Positions 8,022-17,036 of a DNA stretch of 41,901 nucleotides are shown here, in pieces. Numbering within the stretch: the first letter of the stretch is position 1; each line of letters begins with the position of its first letter. The stretch spans positions 1 to 41,901 of the forward strand of contig JAUNRX010000017.1 of assembly GCA_030539495.1 (NCBI GenBank). Reading direction: 5' to 3'. The DNA comes from a bacterium (lineage in GTDB: Bacteria > Bacillota > Clostridia > Lachnospirales > Lachnospiraceae). The position numbers were made by a program, and so were the translations under genes. A model generated the notes under the pieces. The model did not search any database. It was not told the origin of the DNA and worked only from the letters and a program-made list of their open reading frames with translations.

Positions 8022-10017
8022 AGGATTTTATTTAAAACTTGCATTAAGCAATTTCAAAAAGAACAGTAAGACATATGTTCCCTACATTTGCACTTGTATT
8101 ATGACTGTGATGATGTTCTATATTATGAGGTCACTTTCCGAGAATCCGGGGATTGAGGATGTGATTGGAGATCAGACATTATATATGGTTTTAAATATGG
8201 GGAGCAGTATTGTTGGTTTATTTTCATTTATTTTTTTATTCTATACCAATAGTTTTCTGATGAAGAACCGCAGAAAGGAATTTGGTGTGTTCACTGTTCT
8301 TGGAATGGAGAAGAGGCATCTTGCCAAAGTGATTCTGCTTGAGACGATCATCGTCATGGGAATCAGCCTTGTTGTAGGGCTGACGTTTGGTATCGCCTTA
8401 GATAAGGTGATGTTCTTACTAATTATAAAAATGATTGGAGCAAAGATACCACTTGGATTCTTCATTTCAGGAAATGTCCTTCGTACAACGATTATATTCT
8501 TTGTAATCTTATTTCTTCTAATCTTGCTAAAATCCATGAATATGCTTCGTGTGACCAATCTGGTAGAGTTGCTTCATGGTGGAAATGTAGGTGAAAAAGA
8601 GCCGAAGACAAGATGGATCATGGCATTGCTTGGGATAGCGGGTATGGTGACCGGATACTATCTGGCAATCACGACTAAAAATCCGATTTCATCGCTCTAT
8701 ACATTTTTCGTCGCCGTCCTTTTAGTTATTATTTCAACATACCTACTATTTACCGCAGGAAGTATAGCAGTCTTAAAGTTGCTTCGAAAAAATAAAACCT
8801 ATTATTATCAGACAGCGCATTTTATCAGTATATCAGGCATGATTTATCGTATGAAGCAAAATGCAGTAGGTCTTGCAAATATTTGTGTCCTCTCTACTAC
8901 GGTACTTGTTATGGTATCTGCAACCTCTTCAATGATGGTTGGATTTAAGGATATTTTAAATACACGTGATCCAAATGATTTTGGCATCTATTCCAGTGAG
9001 ATGAAGGAAGAGTATAATGAAAAAATTGTAACCATGGTTGAGCAAGTTAGTGAAGAGGCAAAGATTACGATGAAAAATGTCATTCGTTATAGCTATCTTG
9101 ATGTATCAGCAATCCGCAAAGGGAATACCTTTATCACAGACCCTAAGGAAGTGGATATGCTAAAGGATATGAAGAATATTAACGTATTGATATTTTCAAC
9201 ACTGGATGACTATAACAAGAGTATGGGAGAAAGCAGAAGCCTTACGAAAGGGGAAGTTTTAATCTATTCTAATCGGGAAAAGTATGCTGAGGATACACTT
9301 CATATCTTTAATAAGGAATACAAGGTTGCAGGTGTACTTGAAAAGTACTATGAGAATGGAGAAGCAGCGTCTAATATAGCAAGCACCCATTATATTGTGC
9401 TTTCAGATTTGGAAGAGTTAAATTCAATCAATCAATGTGCGGAAACGCAAGCTGGGAACTTAGGACTTGGCGATAAGTCAGTTCATTTTTATTACGGATT
9501 TAATACCACGGCAGATAAGGATACACAATTAATGTTTAATAAGATGTTGAAGAAGGATCTGTCTGGACTTGGCTATAATGCTTACAATGAAAGCAAAATC
9601 CAGAATAAGGCAGGAATGCTTGGAATTTATGGAGGATTGTTCTTCCTTGGGATTTTTATGGGAACTCTATTTATCATGGCAACGGTATTGATCATCTATT
9701 ACAAACAGATTTCAGAAGGTTATGAAGACAGAGAACGTTTTGCCATTATGCAGAAGGTTGGATTAAGTCAAAGTGAGGTGAAGAAGGCAATTCAGTCTCA
9801 AGTCTTGACGGTATTCTTTTTACCTTTAGTTGTTGCGGGAATTCATCTATGGGCAGCCTTTCCATTGATTTCTAAGCTGCTCACCCTTCTTAATATGATG
9901 AATACAAAATTATACATTGTATGTGTTGGTTCCTGTTTTGTGATCTTTGCAGTGGTTTATGTGATCATCTACAGTTTGACTGCTAGGATGTATTATAAAA
10001 TTGTCAGTGGGAAATAA
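8014..10017 (+). CDS. BceB-type FtsX-domain ABC permease
   Basis: A 667-residue membrane protein of normal BceB length. It has a first helix near residues 20-40, FtsX-like helices at about 55-75, 105-130, 150-170, 200-220 and 225-255, a large extracellular domain at about 310-520 and three C-terminal helices (about 535-560, 600-620, 630-655). BceAB-type exporters protect against bacitracin, lantibiotics and other lipid II-binding peptides, and also signal to a BceS kinase. The start is ATG 8014, overlapping the end of the ATPase (ATGAATAA), rather than the in-frame GTG-like codon at 8002. No BceRS pair is directly adjacent, and the ATPase partner is truncated. The frame itself is intact. Confidence 0.9.
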   Translation: MNKGFYLKLALSNFKKNSKTYVPYICTCIMTVMMFYIMRSLSENPGIEDVIGDQTLYMVLNMGSSIVGLFSFIFLFYTNSFLMKNRRKEFGVFTVLGMEKRHLAKVILLETIIVMGISLVVGLTFGIALDKVMFLLIIKMIGAKIPLGFFISGNVLRTTIIFFVILFLLILLKSMNMLRVTNLVELLHGGNVGEKEPKTRWIMALLGIAGMVTGYYLAITTKNPISSLYTFFVAVLLVIISTYLLFTAGSIAVLKLLRKNKTYYYQTAHFISISGMIYRMKQNAVGLANICVLSTTVLVMVSATSSMMVGFKDILNTRDPNDFGIYSSEMKEEYNEKIVTMVEQVSEEAKITMKNVIRYSYLDVSAIRKGNTFITDPKEVDMLKDMKNINVLIFSTLDDYNKSMGESRSLTKGEVLIYSNREKYAEDTLHIFNKEYKVAGVLEKYYENGEAASNIASTHYIVLSDLEELNSINQCAETQAGNLGLGDKSVHFYYGFNTTADKDTQLMFNKMLKKDLSGLGYNAYNESKIQNKAGMLGIYGGLFFLGIFMGTLFIMATVLIIYYKQISEGYEDRERFAIMQKVGLSQSEVKKAIQSQVLTVFFLPLVVAGIHLWAAFPLISKLLTLLNMMNTKLYIVCVGSCFVIFAVVYVIIYSLTARMYYKIVSGK

Positions 10018-10036
10018 TCTTGTACGAGTACTATTA

Positions 10037-10065
10037 TTGATTGAACGTTAAATGTATGTTACTAT
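10037..10065 (+). promoter_or_regulatory. Candidate promoter upstream of the response regulator
   Basis: TTGATT (10037-10042), a 17-base spacer and TACTAT (10060-10065). A perfect hairpin follows at 10079-10118, before the regulator start at 10146, so transcription from here would have to pass it. Confidence 0.4.
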
Positions 10066-10078
10066 AGAAATTAAGAGA

Positions 10079-10118
10079 AAAAGCAGTAGATTATATACCA
10101 ATATAGTCTACTGCTTTT
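10079..10118 (+). terminator. Strong hairpin terminator after the BceB gene
   Basis: A perfect 12-base stem, AAAAGCAGTAGA (10079-10090) with TCTACTGCTTTT (10107-10118), ends in T residues. It most simply ends the bceAB transcript. Because a candidate promoter lies just upstream, it could also attenuate the next operon. Confidence 0.8.
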
Positions 10119-10145
10119 ATAATGCATAAAGGAGTTTTTAGTTAA

Positions 10146-10841
10146 ATGGAAGATAGTAAAGCAAGAGTCTTAATTGTTGAAGACGATGAGGATATTAATA
10201 AAATTTTATACGATATGCTTGTAGTAGAGGGATATGACGTAAAATCTGCGTATTCAGGAACAGAGGCTTCCATTTATATAGAACAGGAAGAGTGGAGTCT
10301 GGTATTATTAGACTTAATGATTCCAGGGAAATCGGGAGAAGAGTTGCTTGTAACAATTCGAAAAGAAAACAATATGCCAGTAATCATTATCTCGGCAAAA
10401 GAGGAGCCTGGCATTCAAGCAAAGCTATTACGTATCGGTGCCGATGATTTTATCCGAAAGCCCTTTGATGTAGATGAAGTGTTAGCAAGAGTCGAAGCGA
10501 ATTTGAGAAGATATCAAAGTACTACTTTTGAAAAGAAGAAGGAAAGCGTTTTCGTATATGACAATATAAGAGTAGATGTGGAAGCTAGAGAAGTTCTAAT
10601 TGGAGATATAGTAGTTAACTTAACCGCAAAGGAATTTAGCATATTAGAGTTATTTCTACGTTATCCAACAAAGGTATTTTCAAAAGATAATTTATATGAA
10701 AGTGTTTGGGGAAGCGAGAGTATATGTGATGATAATACGATTACGGTGCATATTAGTAATCTAAGAAGTAAATTGGTGAAGGCAGGAACAACAAAAGAGT
10801 ATATTAAAACAATCTGGGGAATTGGTTATCGTTTTTTATAA
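10146..10841 (+). CDS. OmpR-family response regulator
   Basis: 231 residues: an N-terminal receiver with the acidic pocket EDDED (12-16), phosphoacceptor D56 (LVLLDLMIPG) and the conserved lysine in RKPFD, then a C-terminal winged helix (about 130-230, ending KTIWGIGYRFL). It heads a four-gene set with an ABC ATPase, a permease and a histidine kinase. This layout is seen for bacitracin/lantibiotic-responsive systems, where the regulator turns on the transporter. The ribosome site is AAAGGAG before 10146. The cognate kinase is probably the gene at 12667. The target promoter is not identified. Confidence 0.92.
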   Translation: MEDSKARVLIVEDDEDINKILYDMLVVEGYDVKSAYSGTEASIYIEQEEWSLVLLDLMIPGKSGEELLVTIRKENNMPVIIISAKEEPGIQAKLLRIGADDFIRKPFDVDEVLARVEANLRRYQSTTFEKKKESVFVYDNIRVDVEAREVLIGDIVVNLTAKEFSILELFLRYPTKVFSKDNLYESVWGSESICDDNTITVHISNLRSKLVKAGTTKEYIKTIWGIGYRFL

Positions 10842-10929
10842 ACTTAAGACTTTTTTAAGACTTTCTTTGTAGTTATTTAGAGTCGAAGTAGTAAACTCCA
10901 AATGAGATAGAAGAGAGGAAATACATCGT

Positions 10930-11853
10930 ATGAAAGAATATTGTTTAAGGACATTGTCAGTTTCAAAGAAATATGGAAGAACGACCGTACTTGACCATGT
11001 GAATTTGAATATTGGCAAAGGAGAAATTTATGGATTAATCGGAAGAAATGGGGCTGGTAAGACAACATTGATCCGAATAATTGCAGGACTAGTAAAAACT
11101 ACAAATGGAAGTATAGAGCTTTTTGGAAAGACAAAAGAGAAGGAGTTAAGAGTAGAAAGAAAACGAATGGGTGCTTTAATTGAGATGCCCGTAATGTATG
11201 GAGATATGACGGCAGAAGAGAATCTTGAGTTTATCCGATTACAAAAAGGAATTCCAGGAAAAAAGTGCATTCAGGAGAAGCTGAATTTAGTAGGACTCTC
11301 TGAAGTAAAAAAGAAGAAAGTAAAGAATTTTTCTCTTGGAATGAAACAAAAGCTTGGAATCGCAATGGCGTTATTAGGGGATCCGGAGTTTATCATCCTA
11401 GATGAGCCAACCAATGGATTAGATCCAATGGGTATTGTTGAAATGAGAGAGCTCCTAAAAAAGATTAATAAAGAAGAAGGGGTTACGATACTCGTATCCA
11501 GTCATATGCTTTCTGAATTATATCAATTGGTAACGTGCTTTGGAATTCTTCATAATGGACAAATAATTGAAGAGATACAAAAGGAAGTGTTAGACGAACG
11601 TTGTAAAAAGGCAGTTGAACTGAAAGTAGATGATGTAAAAAAGGCGGTATGGATACTGGAAACGATACTTAAGACAACGAACTATACAGTGTTATCGGAT
11701 GAAGTTATAAAGCTATATGATTATATTGAAGAGCCAGAGCTTGTCTCAACTGCCCTTTCTAAGGAGCAGGTTATGGTAAAACAGATTGCAATAAAAGGGG
11801 AAGAACTTGAATCCTATTTTATGAATTTAGTAGGGGGAGAGAAGAATGTATAA
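10930..11853 (+). CDS. ABC ATPase, BcrA/LanF-type peptide immunity
   Basis: 307 residues. Walker A GRNGAGKTT (about 39-47), signature FSLGMKQK, Walker B FIILDEPTNGLDP and switch SSHML are all present, so the ATPase should be active. The 70-residue C-terminal extension after the nucleotide-binding domain is typical of BcrA and lantibiotic-immunity LanF proteins. It overlaps the permease gene by eight bases and lies 88 bases after the response regulator. Together with the permease it would pump membrane-active peptides such as bacitracin or lantibiotics away from the membrane. The substrate is inferred from the family. Confidence 0.9.
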   Translation: MKEYCLRTLSVSKKYGRTTVLDHVNLNIGKGEIYGLIGRNGAGKTTLIRIIAGLVKTTNGSIELFGKTKEKELRVERKRMGALIEMPVMYGDMTAEENLEFIRLQKGIPGKKCIQEKLNLVGLSEVKKKKVKNFSLGMKQKLGIAMALLGDPEFIILDEPTNGLDPMGIVEMRELLKKINKEEGVTILVSSHMLSELYQLVTCFGILHNGQIIEEIQKEVLDERCKKAVELKVDDVKKAVWILETILKTTNYTVLSDEVIKLYDYIEEPELVSTALSKEQVMVKQIAIKGEELESYFMNLVGGEKNV

Positions 11854-12643
11854 TTTATTAAGAGCTAATTTCTATCGATTAAGAAAGAGCAGAACTTACA
11901 AAATACTGTTATTTGGAATTCTTATAGTAATTCTTGGGTTTACCAATCTATATTTTCAAGAAGAAGGATTTTTAATGATCACATCGGCAACCGATGGAGT
12001 GAAAAAGTATGGATTCTATATTGGAAATGTAAGTAAGCAGTCTGGTTATATGGAATTATTACGTGCAAGTCTTGGATTTATGTTCTTTATCTGCATTGGA
12101 ATCTTATTTTTAATTGGAGATACTGTAATTTCACCATTTCAAAATGGAACGATAAAAAATACGCTTGCCTATGGGCTAAGTAAAAGAAAACTTTATTTAT
12201 CTCAGTTAATCACCAATATTGTAGGCGGAGGAATTCTTGCTATTTCATCAATCGTCCTATCCATGGGAGTACTCTGCATTATATTTACACCAGGTCAAAT
12301 GATTACAGTAGCGGAAATACGATTATTATTAAAAGTAATACTGTTAGTCTTAATCAGTTTGACAGCAATGATTAGTGTATATCATATGCTTGCGGCCATT
12401 GTAAAAAATGGAGCAGTTGTTACAACGATTGGCGCACTCTTTATGACAATTGGACAGGCATTGCTATTTAATCTCATTGATGCGTCCGCTAAGCAGCATA
12501 TTCCGATTTATATGATACTGGAGATTTGTGGAGATCCGGCAGCAGTGAGTCAAGTAATGCCATTTCTTCTGAATGCGGGCAGTATCGTTGCAATTACAAC
12601 CATATTAGGATGTATAATTTATAGTAAACAGGAAATAAAGTAA
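11846..12643 (+). CDS. ABC-2-type permease, LanE/BcrB-like
   Basis: A 265-residue hydrophobic protein with about six membrane segments (near 20-38, 73-93, 125-150, 155-180, 190-210 and 240-260). Its N-terminus MYNLLRANFYRLRKSRTYKI is the short cytoplasmic amphipathic start common to BcrB/LanE/LanG permeases. It overlaps the ATPase gene, so the two are translationally coupled. Only one permease gene is present here, which fits homodimeric BcrAB better than the two-permease LanFEG layout. Confidence 0.85.
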   Translation: MYNLLRANFYRLRKSRTYKILLFGILIVILGFTNLYFQEEGFLMITSATDGVKKYGFYIGNVSKQSGYMELLRASLGFMFFICIGILFLIGDTVISPFQNGTIKNTLAYGLSKRKLYLSQLITNIVGGGILAISSIVLSMGVLCIIFTPGQMITVAEIRLLLKVILLVLISLTAMISVYHMLAAIVKNGAVVTTIGALFMTIGQALLFNLIDASAKQHIPIYMILEICGDPAAVSQVMPFLLNAGSIVAITTILGCIIYSKQEIK

Positions 12644-12666
12644 TACATTGGGAGGCAGTAAGTAAA

Positions 12667-13578
12667 ATGTTTTGGATCATGATACTATTATGTGGCGTAA
12701 TTATTGTTTTACTTATTCGCCTCAGTACATTAAAAAAAGGTTTAAAAAACATCACAAGTCAGTTAGAACAATATAGTAGGCTTTCTACTCGCAAAAAGAT
12801 TGATCTTTCTCTTTCTTGTAAGGAGATGGAGGACTTAGCAGAAAGCATTAATGACTATATTTCACTATCAAATCGTTTGCAAAATGAACAAAAGACGATG
12901 CAAGAGGAACTCAGAAAGCAATTCGCGAATATTTCACATGATTTAAGAACTCCACTTACATCAATTCGTGGGTATGTACAAATCTTAAAGCGTGGGGAGA
13001 TAGAACGTGAAAAAAGAGAATGGTATTTAGAACGAATCGATACTCGCTCCAAAGATTTGTATGAACTTGTGGAAAATTTCTTTACATTATCAGTGATTGA
13101 ATCACCAGAGTATGCATTAACTTTAGAAACATTGAATGTTAAGAAGTTAATTATTGAGATTGTTACTTCGTTTTATGATCAATTCGAGGAGAGAGGAATA
13201 TACCCAATCTTTGAAATAGAGAATAATGAATATTTGGTAATTGGCGATAAAGCGGCAATCAACAGAGTGATTTTAAATCTTGTGGGAAATTTACTCAAAC
13301 ATGTTTCAGGTGAGGTAACTCTTCGGCTAGAACATCAAGAGGAGATGGTGCAATTTACAATGATAAATGATGCAGGTGCTCTTACACAGGAAAATAAGGA
13401 TAAGATCTTTGAACGCTTTTATACAGGGGATGACAGTCGTTCCTCTAGTAATGGAAATACAGGATTAGGATTAACCATTGCAAAGACTCTTATGTTAAAT
13501 ATGGGGGGGACTCTTGAGTGTGAGATCGTGGAGGACAAGTTGTGGGTGATTTGCAACTGGAGAAGGGGAAGAAAGTAG
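12667..13578 (+). CDS. Short single-helix sensor histidine kinase
   Basis: 303 residues with one N-terminal membrane helix (3-20) and no extracellular sensing domain. It has a HisKA domain with H91 (NISHDLRTPLTSIRGY) and a HATPase domain with an N-box (INRVILNLVGNLLKH) and a G-box (GNTGLGLTIAKTL). Kinases this lean usually sense through a partner transporter. It follows the permease by 23 bases, and its likely partner is the regulator at 10146. A GGGAGG ribosome site sits about 11 bases before the start. Confidence 0.9.
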   Translation: MFWIMILLCGVIIVLLIRLSTLKKGLKNITSQLEQYSRLSTRKKIDLSLSCKEMEDLAESINDYISLSNRLQNEQKTMQEELRKQFANISHDLRTPLTSIRGYVQILKRGEIEREKREWYLERIDTRSKDLYELVENFFTLSVIESPEYALTLETLNVKKLIIEIVTSFYDQFEERGIYPIFEIENNEYLVIGDKAAINRVILNLVGNLLKHVSGEVTLRLEHQEEMVQFTMINDAGALTQENKDKIFERFYTGDDSRSSSNGNTGLGLTIAKTLMLNMGGTLECEIVEDKLWVICNWRRGRK

Positions 13579-13644
13579 TTTGAGCAAATGTTAAGTGGGG
13601 AAATATAAGTGATAAAGAGATCAAGTTCATATATTGATTATGAT

Positions 13645-13688
13645 AAAAGCGGTACTATGTAAAAAAAATAGCATGATATCGCTTTTTT
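13645..13688 (+). terminator. Terminator after the kinase gene
   Basis: AAAAGCGGTACTATG pairs imperfectly (two wobbles, one mismatch) with CATGATATCGCTTTT across an A-rich loop and ends in a run of six T. It closes the regulator-ATPase-permease-kinase operon. Confidence 0.75.
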
Positions 13689-13768
13689 CTAATTTTTTAT
13701 TATAGGCTATTTTATAAAGAAAGATAGCTATCAGAATATCGAGGAGTATAATTTACATATTTTTCATT

Positions 13769-13797
13769 TTGACAAAACAAGCTGCACAATACATAAT
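13769..13797 (+). promoter_or_regulatory. Strong sigma-A promoter of the GntR-ABC operon
   Basis: A perfect -35 TTGACA (13769-13774), a 17-base spacer and -10 CATAAT (13792-13797). It is 47 bases before the GTG start at 13844. Confidence 0.8.
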
Positions 13798-13817
13798 GTA
13801 CTTGTACAATAAGTACA
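13797..13817. promoter_or_regulatory. Palindromic operator, probably for the YtrA-type repressor
   Basis: Inverted repeat with 7-base arms TGTACTT and AAGTACA separated by 7 bases, starting at the last base of the -10 box and covering the likely transcription start. That is the position expected for repression. The adjacent GntR/YtrA-type regulator is the natural candidate to bind it, giving autorepression released by an envelope signal. Binding is inference. Confidence 0.7.
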
Positions 13818-13843
13818 CTTAGAACGGTCAAAGGAGAAGTTAT

Positions 13844-14221
13844 GTGGAAATTATAATTAGTAGCAATACTAGCAAGCCTATTTATGAACAGATAACATCA
13901 CAAATGAAAGCAATGATTATGAATGGAGAGTTAAAGACAGGGGATCCAATTCCTTCTATGCGTTCGCTTGCTAAAACAATTCATGTTAGTGTAATCACAG
14001 TGCAAAAGGCTTATGAAGACTTGACAAGAGATGGATTTATTGAGACAACTGTTGGACGAGGTAGTTTTGTAGCTGCAAGGAATAAAGAGTTTATACAAGA
14101 AGAACAGCAAAAACAAATTGAAGAACATTTAATGATAGCTGTTGATATTGCCAGAACGAATGGTATTCGCATGGAAAAATTAACAGAACTACTTACAATA
14201 TTTTATGAGGAGAATTTATAG
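13844..14221 (+). CDS. GntR-family regulator, YtrA subfamily
   Basis: 125 residues: a GntR winged helix at 8-78 (PIYEQITSQMKAMIMNGEL, PSMRSLAKTIHVSVITVQKAYEDL) plus a short C-terminal helical dimerisation tail, the YtrA hallmark. The start is GTG 13844 behind AAAGGAG; the ATG two bases earlier is out of frame. YtrA-type regulators are usually repressors of the ABC transporter genes that follow them, induced by cell-wall antibiotics such as ramoplanin or bacitracin. Here the ATPase and permease follow directly, with the ATPase ATG abutting this stop codon. Confidence 0.9.
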   Translation: MEIIISSNTSKPIYEQITSQMKAMIMNGELKTGDPIPSMRSLAKTIHVSVITVQKAYEDLTRDGFIETTVGRGSFVAARNKEFIQEEQQKQIEEHLMIAVDIARTNGIRMEKLTELLTIFYEENL

Positions 14222-15091
14222 ATGGAATACGCTTTACAAGTTGAAAACCTTAGTAAGTTTTATAAAAATACAGAGTTTAAACTAGATCATGTAACTTTTA
14301 ATATACCAAAAGGCTCAATTATGGGATTTGTGGGTAAAAACGGTGCTGGAAAAAGTACAACAATCAACTCGATTTTAAATATCATCAATAAAGACAGTGG
14401 TGAAATAAAGATTTTTGGTCGAGAAATGACAGATGAGACAACCTCTATTCGAGAAGACATTGGTGTTGTGTTCGATACTGTTAATTTTCATGAGGAATTA
14501 ACTGCGAAGAAGCTTGAGAAGGTGCTAGGTGATATATATTCCAACTGGGACAAAGAACTATTCTTTTCCTATCTTGAGAAATTTAAACTTCCGACTGATA
14601 AAAAGATAAAGACTTTCTCACGTGGTATGACAATGAAGTTATCAATCAGTGTTGCTCTCTCTCATAAAACGAGACTTTTGATTTTAGATGAAGCTACCGC
14701 GGGACTTGACCCTGTTGTAAGAGAAGAGATGTTAGATACATTTTTGGAGTTTGTGGAAGATGAGGATAACTCTATTTTAATGTCATCTCACATATCCAGT
14801 GATCTTGAAAGAATTGCGGATTATATTACAGTGATCGATGATGGAAAAATCATTTTAACAGAAAATAAAGATACTCTGGTTTACGAGTATGGCATTGCAC
14901 GCATGAAACAAAATGACTTTGATAAGCTTGAAAAATCAGAATATATTTCATACAGACAAAGAGGATTACAGATTGAGGTTTTAATTTCAGATAAAAAAAG
15001 GTTTTCAAAAAAATATCCGGACGTTATTTTAGATGAAGCAAGCATTGATGAAATATTACCACTCATTACAAAAGGAGAAGAAACAAGATGA
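14222..15091 (+). CDS. ABC ATPase of the YtrA-linked transporter
   Basis: 289 residues. Walker A GKNGAGKST (about 38-46), signature FSRGMTMK, Walker B LLILDEATAGLDP and switch SSHIS are present, so it is predicted to be active. A C-terminal 75-residue extension of unknown role follows, as in many single-domain exporters of this group. It is translated directly after the GntR gene and overlaps the permease start by four bases (ATGA). Likely partners are the permease at 15088 and the operator-controlled promoter at 13769. Confidence 0.9.
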   Translation: MEYALQVENLSKFYKNTEFKLDHVTFNIPKGSIMGFVGKNGAGKSTTINSILNIINKDSGEIKIFGREMTDETTSIREDIGVVFDTVNFHEELTAKKLEKVLGDIYSNWDKELFFSYLEKFKLPTDKKIKTFSRGMTMKLSISVALSHKTRLLILDEATAGLDPVVREEMLDTFLEFVEDEDNSILMSSHISSDLERIADYITVIDDGKIILTENKDTLVYEYGIARMKQNDFDKLEKSEYISYRQRGLQIEVLISDKKRFSKKYPDVILDEASIDEILPLITKGEETR

Positions 15092-15750
15092 AAGGTTTAA
15101 TAAGAAATAATTTTTATTCCGTTAATAGTGCTTTAAAATGGAGTATCGCTGTTTGCATTATATTAAATATTGCTGTCTTAATCGGTGTAATACATTTTCC
15201 AAATATTAATGTGTTTTTACCAATATTAATGCTTGCTCAAATGGGAGCTTTTGTGGGGTTGACAGGTACCGCACTCCAAAAAGATAATACTTCAAAATGG
15301 AGCAAATATGAGAGGACTTTACCAGTTAAAATAAGTGATATGGTGATGGCAAGATATATTTCTTTTCTGATTTTTTCGCTGATAGGAATGCTGCTTGCGT
15401 CAATTACAGTAGTCATATTTTGGGTTGTTTCAGCTCAAGCAGTGAGCGTGGAAAGCGTAGGTTTTGGATATAGTTTCGGAATTGTATTTAGTCTTTTGGT
15501 TCCTGCTCTTTTGTATCCGTTAGTATTGAAATTTGGAGCAGATAAATCAGAAATTCTGCTAATGATTTCTGTTGTAATTATAATGTGTTTATTTGCTGGT
15601 GGAAACGGAATTTTAGCTCCATTTTTATATAAGTTAAACAATGCAGATATGATTTACAGAGTTGCATGTGTTGCTATTAGTATGGCGGCATTTATTGCAT
15701 CATATTTCGTCTCTCTGGCTATATATAAACGAGAAAACAATTCAATATAA
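15088..15750 (+). CDS. ABC-2-type permease of the YtrA-linked transporter
   Basis: A 220-residue, strongly hydrophobic protein with about six membrane helices (near 15-35, 40-62, 90-115, 130-150, 155-175 and 190-212) and no large extracellular loop. It starts in the ATGA overlap with the ATPase gene and is the last gene of the three-gene operon. The family (ABC2_membrane_2-like) exports or removes membrane-active compounds. The substrate is not evident. Confidence 0.85.
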   Translation: MKGLIRNNFYSVNSALKWSIAVCIILNIAVLIGVIHFPNINVFLPILMLAQMGAFVGLTGTALQKDNTSKWSKYERTLPVKISDMVMARYISFLIFSLIGMLLASITVVIFWVVSAQAVSVESVGFGYSFGIVFSLLVPALLYPLVLKFGADKSEILLMISVVIIMCLFAGGNGILAPFLYKLNNADMIYRVACVAISMAAFIASYFVSLAIYKRENNSI

Positions 15751-15855
15751 CAATGTTTTTTGATTTTTTTTCATTATGAGAAAATAAAAAAGTTGTAATT
15801 TTTTGTAACGAATACTATTTTGAGTAGTTATATAAATAGAAAGGCTAGTGAGAAA

Positions 15856-16012
15856 TTGACTGACTTTGATTATATCTATAGAAAATACTTTAAAAATGTG
15901 TATAGATTTATTTTATCCATGGGATTATTCTAAATTTAGTGATGAAACGGAAACAGATATGGAAAGAAGAATCATAGGAATTATAATTAAATATTTACTG
16001 TTACGATTTTAG
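15856..16012 (+). pseudogene. ECF sigma factor / anti-sigma remnant
   Basis: From TTG 15856 the frame reads LTDFDYIYRKYFKNVYRF followed by ILSMGLF and a stop at 15933. This is very like the first 20-25 residues of an ECF sigma-70 factor (region 2.1, around 160-190 residues in full). In another frame, 15941-16012 reads DETETDMERRIIGIIIKYLL before a stop, which resembles the membrane-proximal start of a companion anti-sigma or membrane gene. The parts in between are missing. I read this as an internal deletion that fused the head of a sigma gene to a fragment of its partner. The remnants are short, so chance is not fully excluded. Confidence 0.5.
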
Positions 16013-16059
16013 CTCTAATGGTATTAGTCGTTTAAATTTAATTGAATAGTATACATTTG

Positions 16060-16097
16060 TACCCGTTATTAGTTGTAACTTATGACGGGTATTTCTT
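16060..16097 (+). terminator. Terminator-like hairpin
   Basis: TACCCGT (16060-16066) pairs with ACGGGTA (16085-16091) across an 18-base loop and is followed by a short T-rich tail. It would end transcription from the YtrA operon or from the former sigma gene. Confidence 0.5.
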
Positions 16098-16361
16098 ATA
16101 CGAGGTGGTTTGCTAATTTATTACTATAATAACCAGTAGTTCCTAAAAGTACCTATTCTTAGATAATTCTTTATGATAATATAGTGATTACGACAACATA
16201 TTTGTGATTCAATAAAATATAAGCTTATTTTCTCAAACACATAGTATAAGGGGGTGTTTTATAGGGAATCTGGCTAAATTAAAGAATGCATGTTTGAATT
16301 TATAGTAATATATGTAGGGGAATTTAAATTTCTATACATATATAATGATAGGAGTAAGATA

Positions 16362-17036
16362 ATGAAATATAAAATACTTGTTATAGATGATGAGAGTAGC
16401 ATTGTATCACTTTTAAAAGACTTTTTTGAACTTAAAGACTATTTGGTGTATACAGCTTGTGATGGAAAAGAGGCTCTAAATAAAATAGATATAAATCCAG
16501 ATATTATATTATTAGACATTAATATGCCTGAAATGGATGGACTAGAATTATGTACTAAGATAAGACACTTTGTTAGCTGTCCGATTGTATTTTTAACGGC
16601 AAGAGTTGAAGAAAGAGAGAGAATTCAAGGACTTAGCGTAGGTGGCGATGATTATATTGTTAAACCGTTTAGTATAGAGGAATTAAGTGCCAGAGTGGAA
16701 GCACACTTAAGACGTGAAGGTCGTAAGAATATAAAGAACAAAGTGAAATTTACAAATGAAATAGTAATTGATTATTCAAATAGAAATGCTTTTTATAATG
16801 ATATTGAAATAAACTTTACGAAAACAGAATTTGATATAATAGAAGTTTTAAGTATGAATGATGGTCAAATTTTTACTAAGGAAAATATTTATGAAAAACT
16901 TTGGGGGATTGATAAGTTTGGTGATAGTAATACCATTACTGAGCATATAAGAAGAATACGGATGAAATTTGCAAAGCATACTGATGCGGGATTTATAGAA
17001 ACCGTTTGGGGAGTAGGGTATAAATGGATTGGATAG
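16362..17036 (+). CDS. OmpR-family response regulator
   Basis: 224 residues: a receiver with DDE at 9-11 and phosphoacceptor D52 (IILLDINMPEMDG), a KPFS lysine motif, and a winged-helix DNA-binding domain ending TVWGVGYKWIG. The start is ATG 16362 with AGGAG eight bases upstream. The gene overlaps the following kinase by 13 bases. This operon (regulator, kinase, ATPase, two permeases) is more AT-rich in codon choice than the genes left of 15 kb, which suggests a separate origin. It likely controls the transporter downstream. Confidence 0.93.
   Translation: MKYKILVIDDESSIVSLLKDFFELKDYLVYTACDGKEALNKIDINPDIILLDINMPEMDGLELCTKIRHFVSCPIVFLTARVEERERIQGLSVGGDDYIVKPFSIEELSARVEAHLRREGRKNIKNKVKFTNEIVIDYSNRNAFYNDIEINFTKTEFDIIEVLSMNDGQIFTKENIYEKLWGIDKFGDSNTITEHIRRIRMKFAKHTDAGFIETVWGVGYKWIG

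Larger units (their letters stand above)
15751..16361. other. Gene-free interval around the sigma remnant
   Basis: About 600 AT-rich bases. It holds the ECF sigma remnant (15856-16012), a terminator-like hairpin (16060-16097) and the unplaced promoter of the following two-component operon. I see no intact gene. An in-frame extension of the next gene back to 16290 lacks a ribosome site. Confidence 0.6.
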
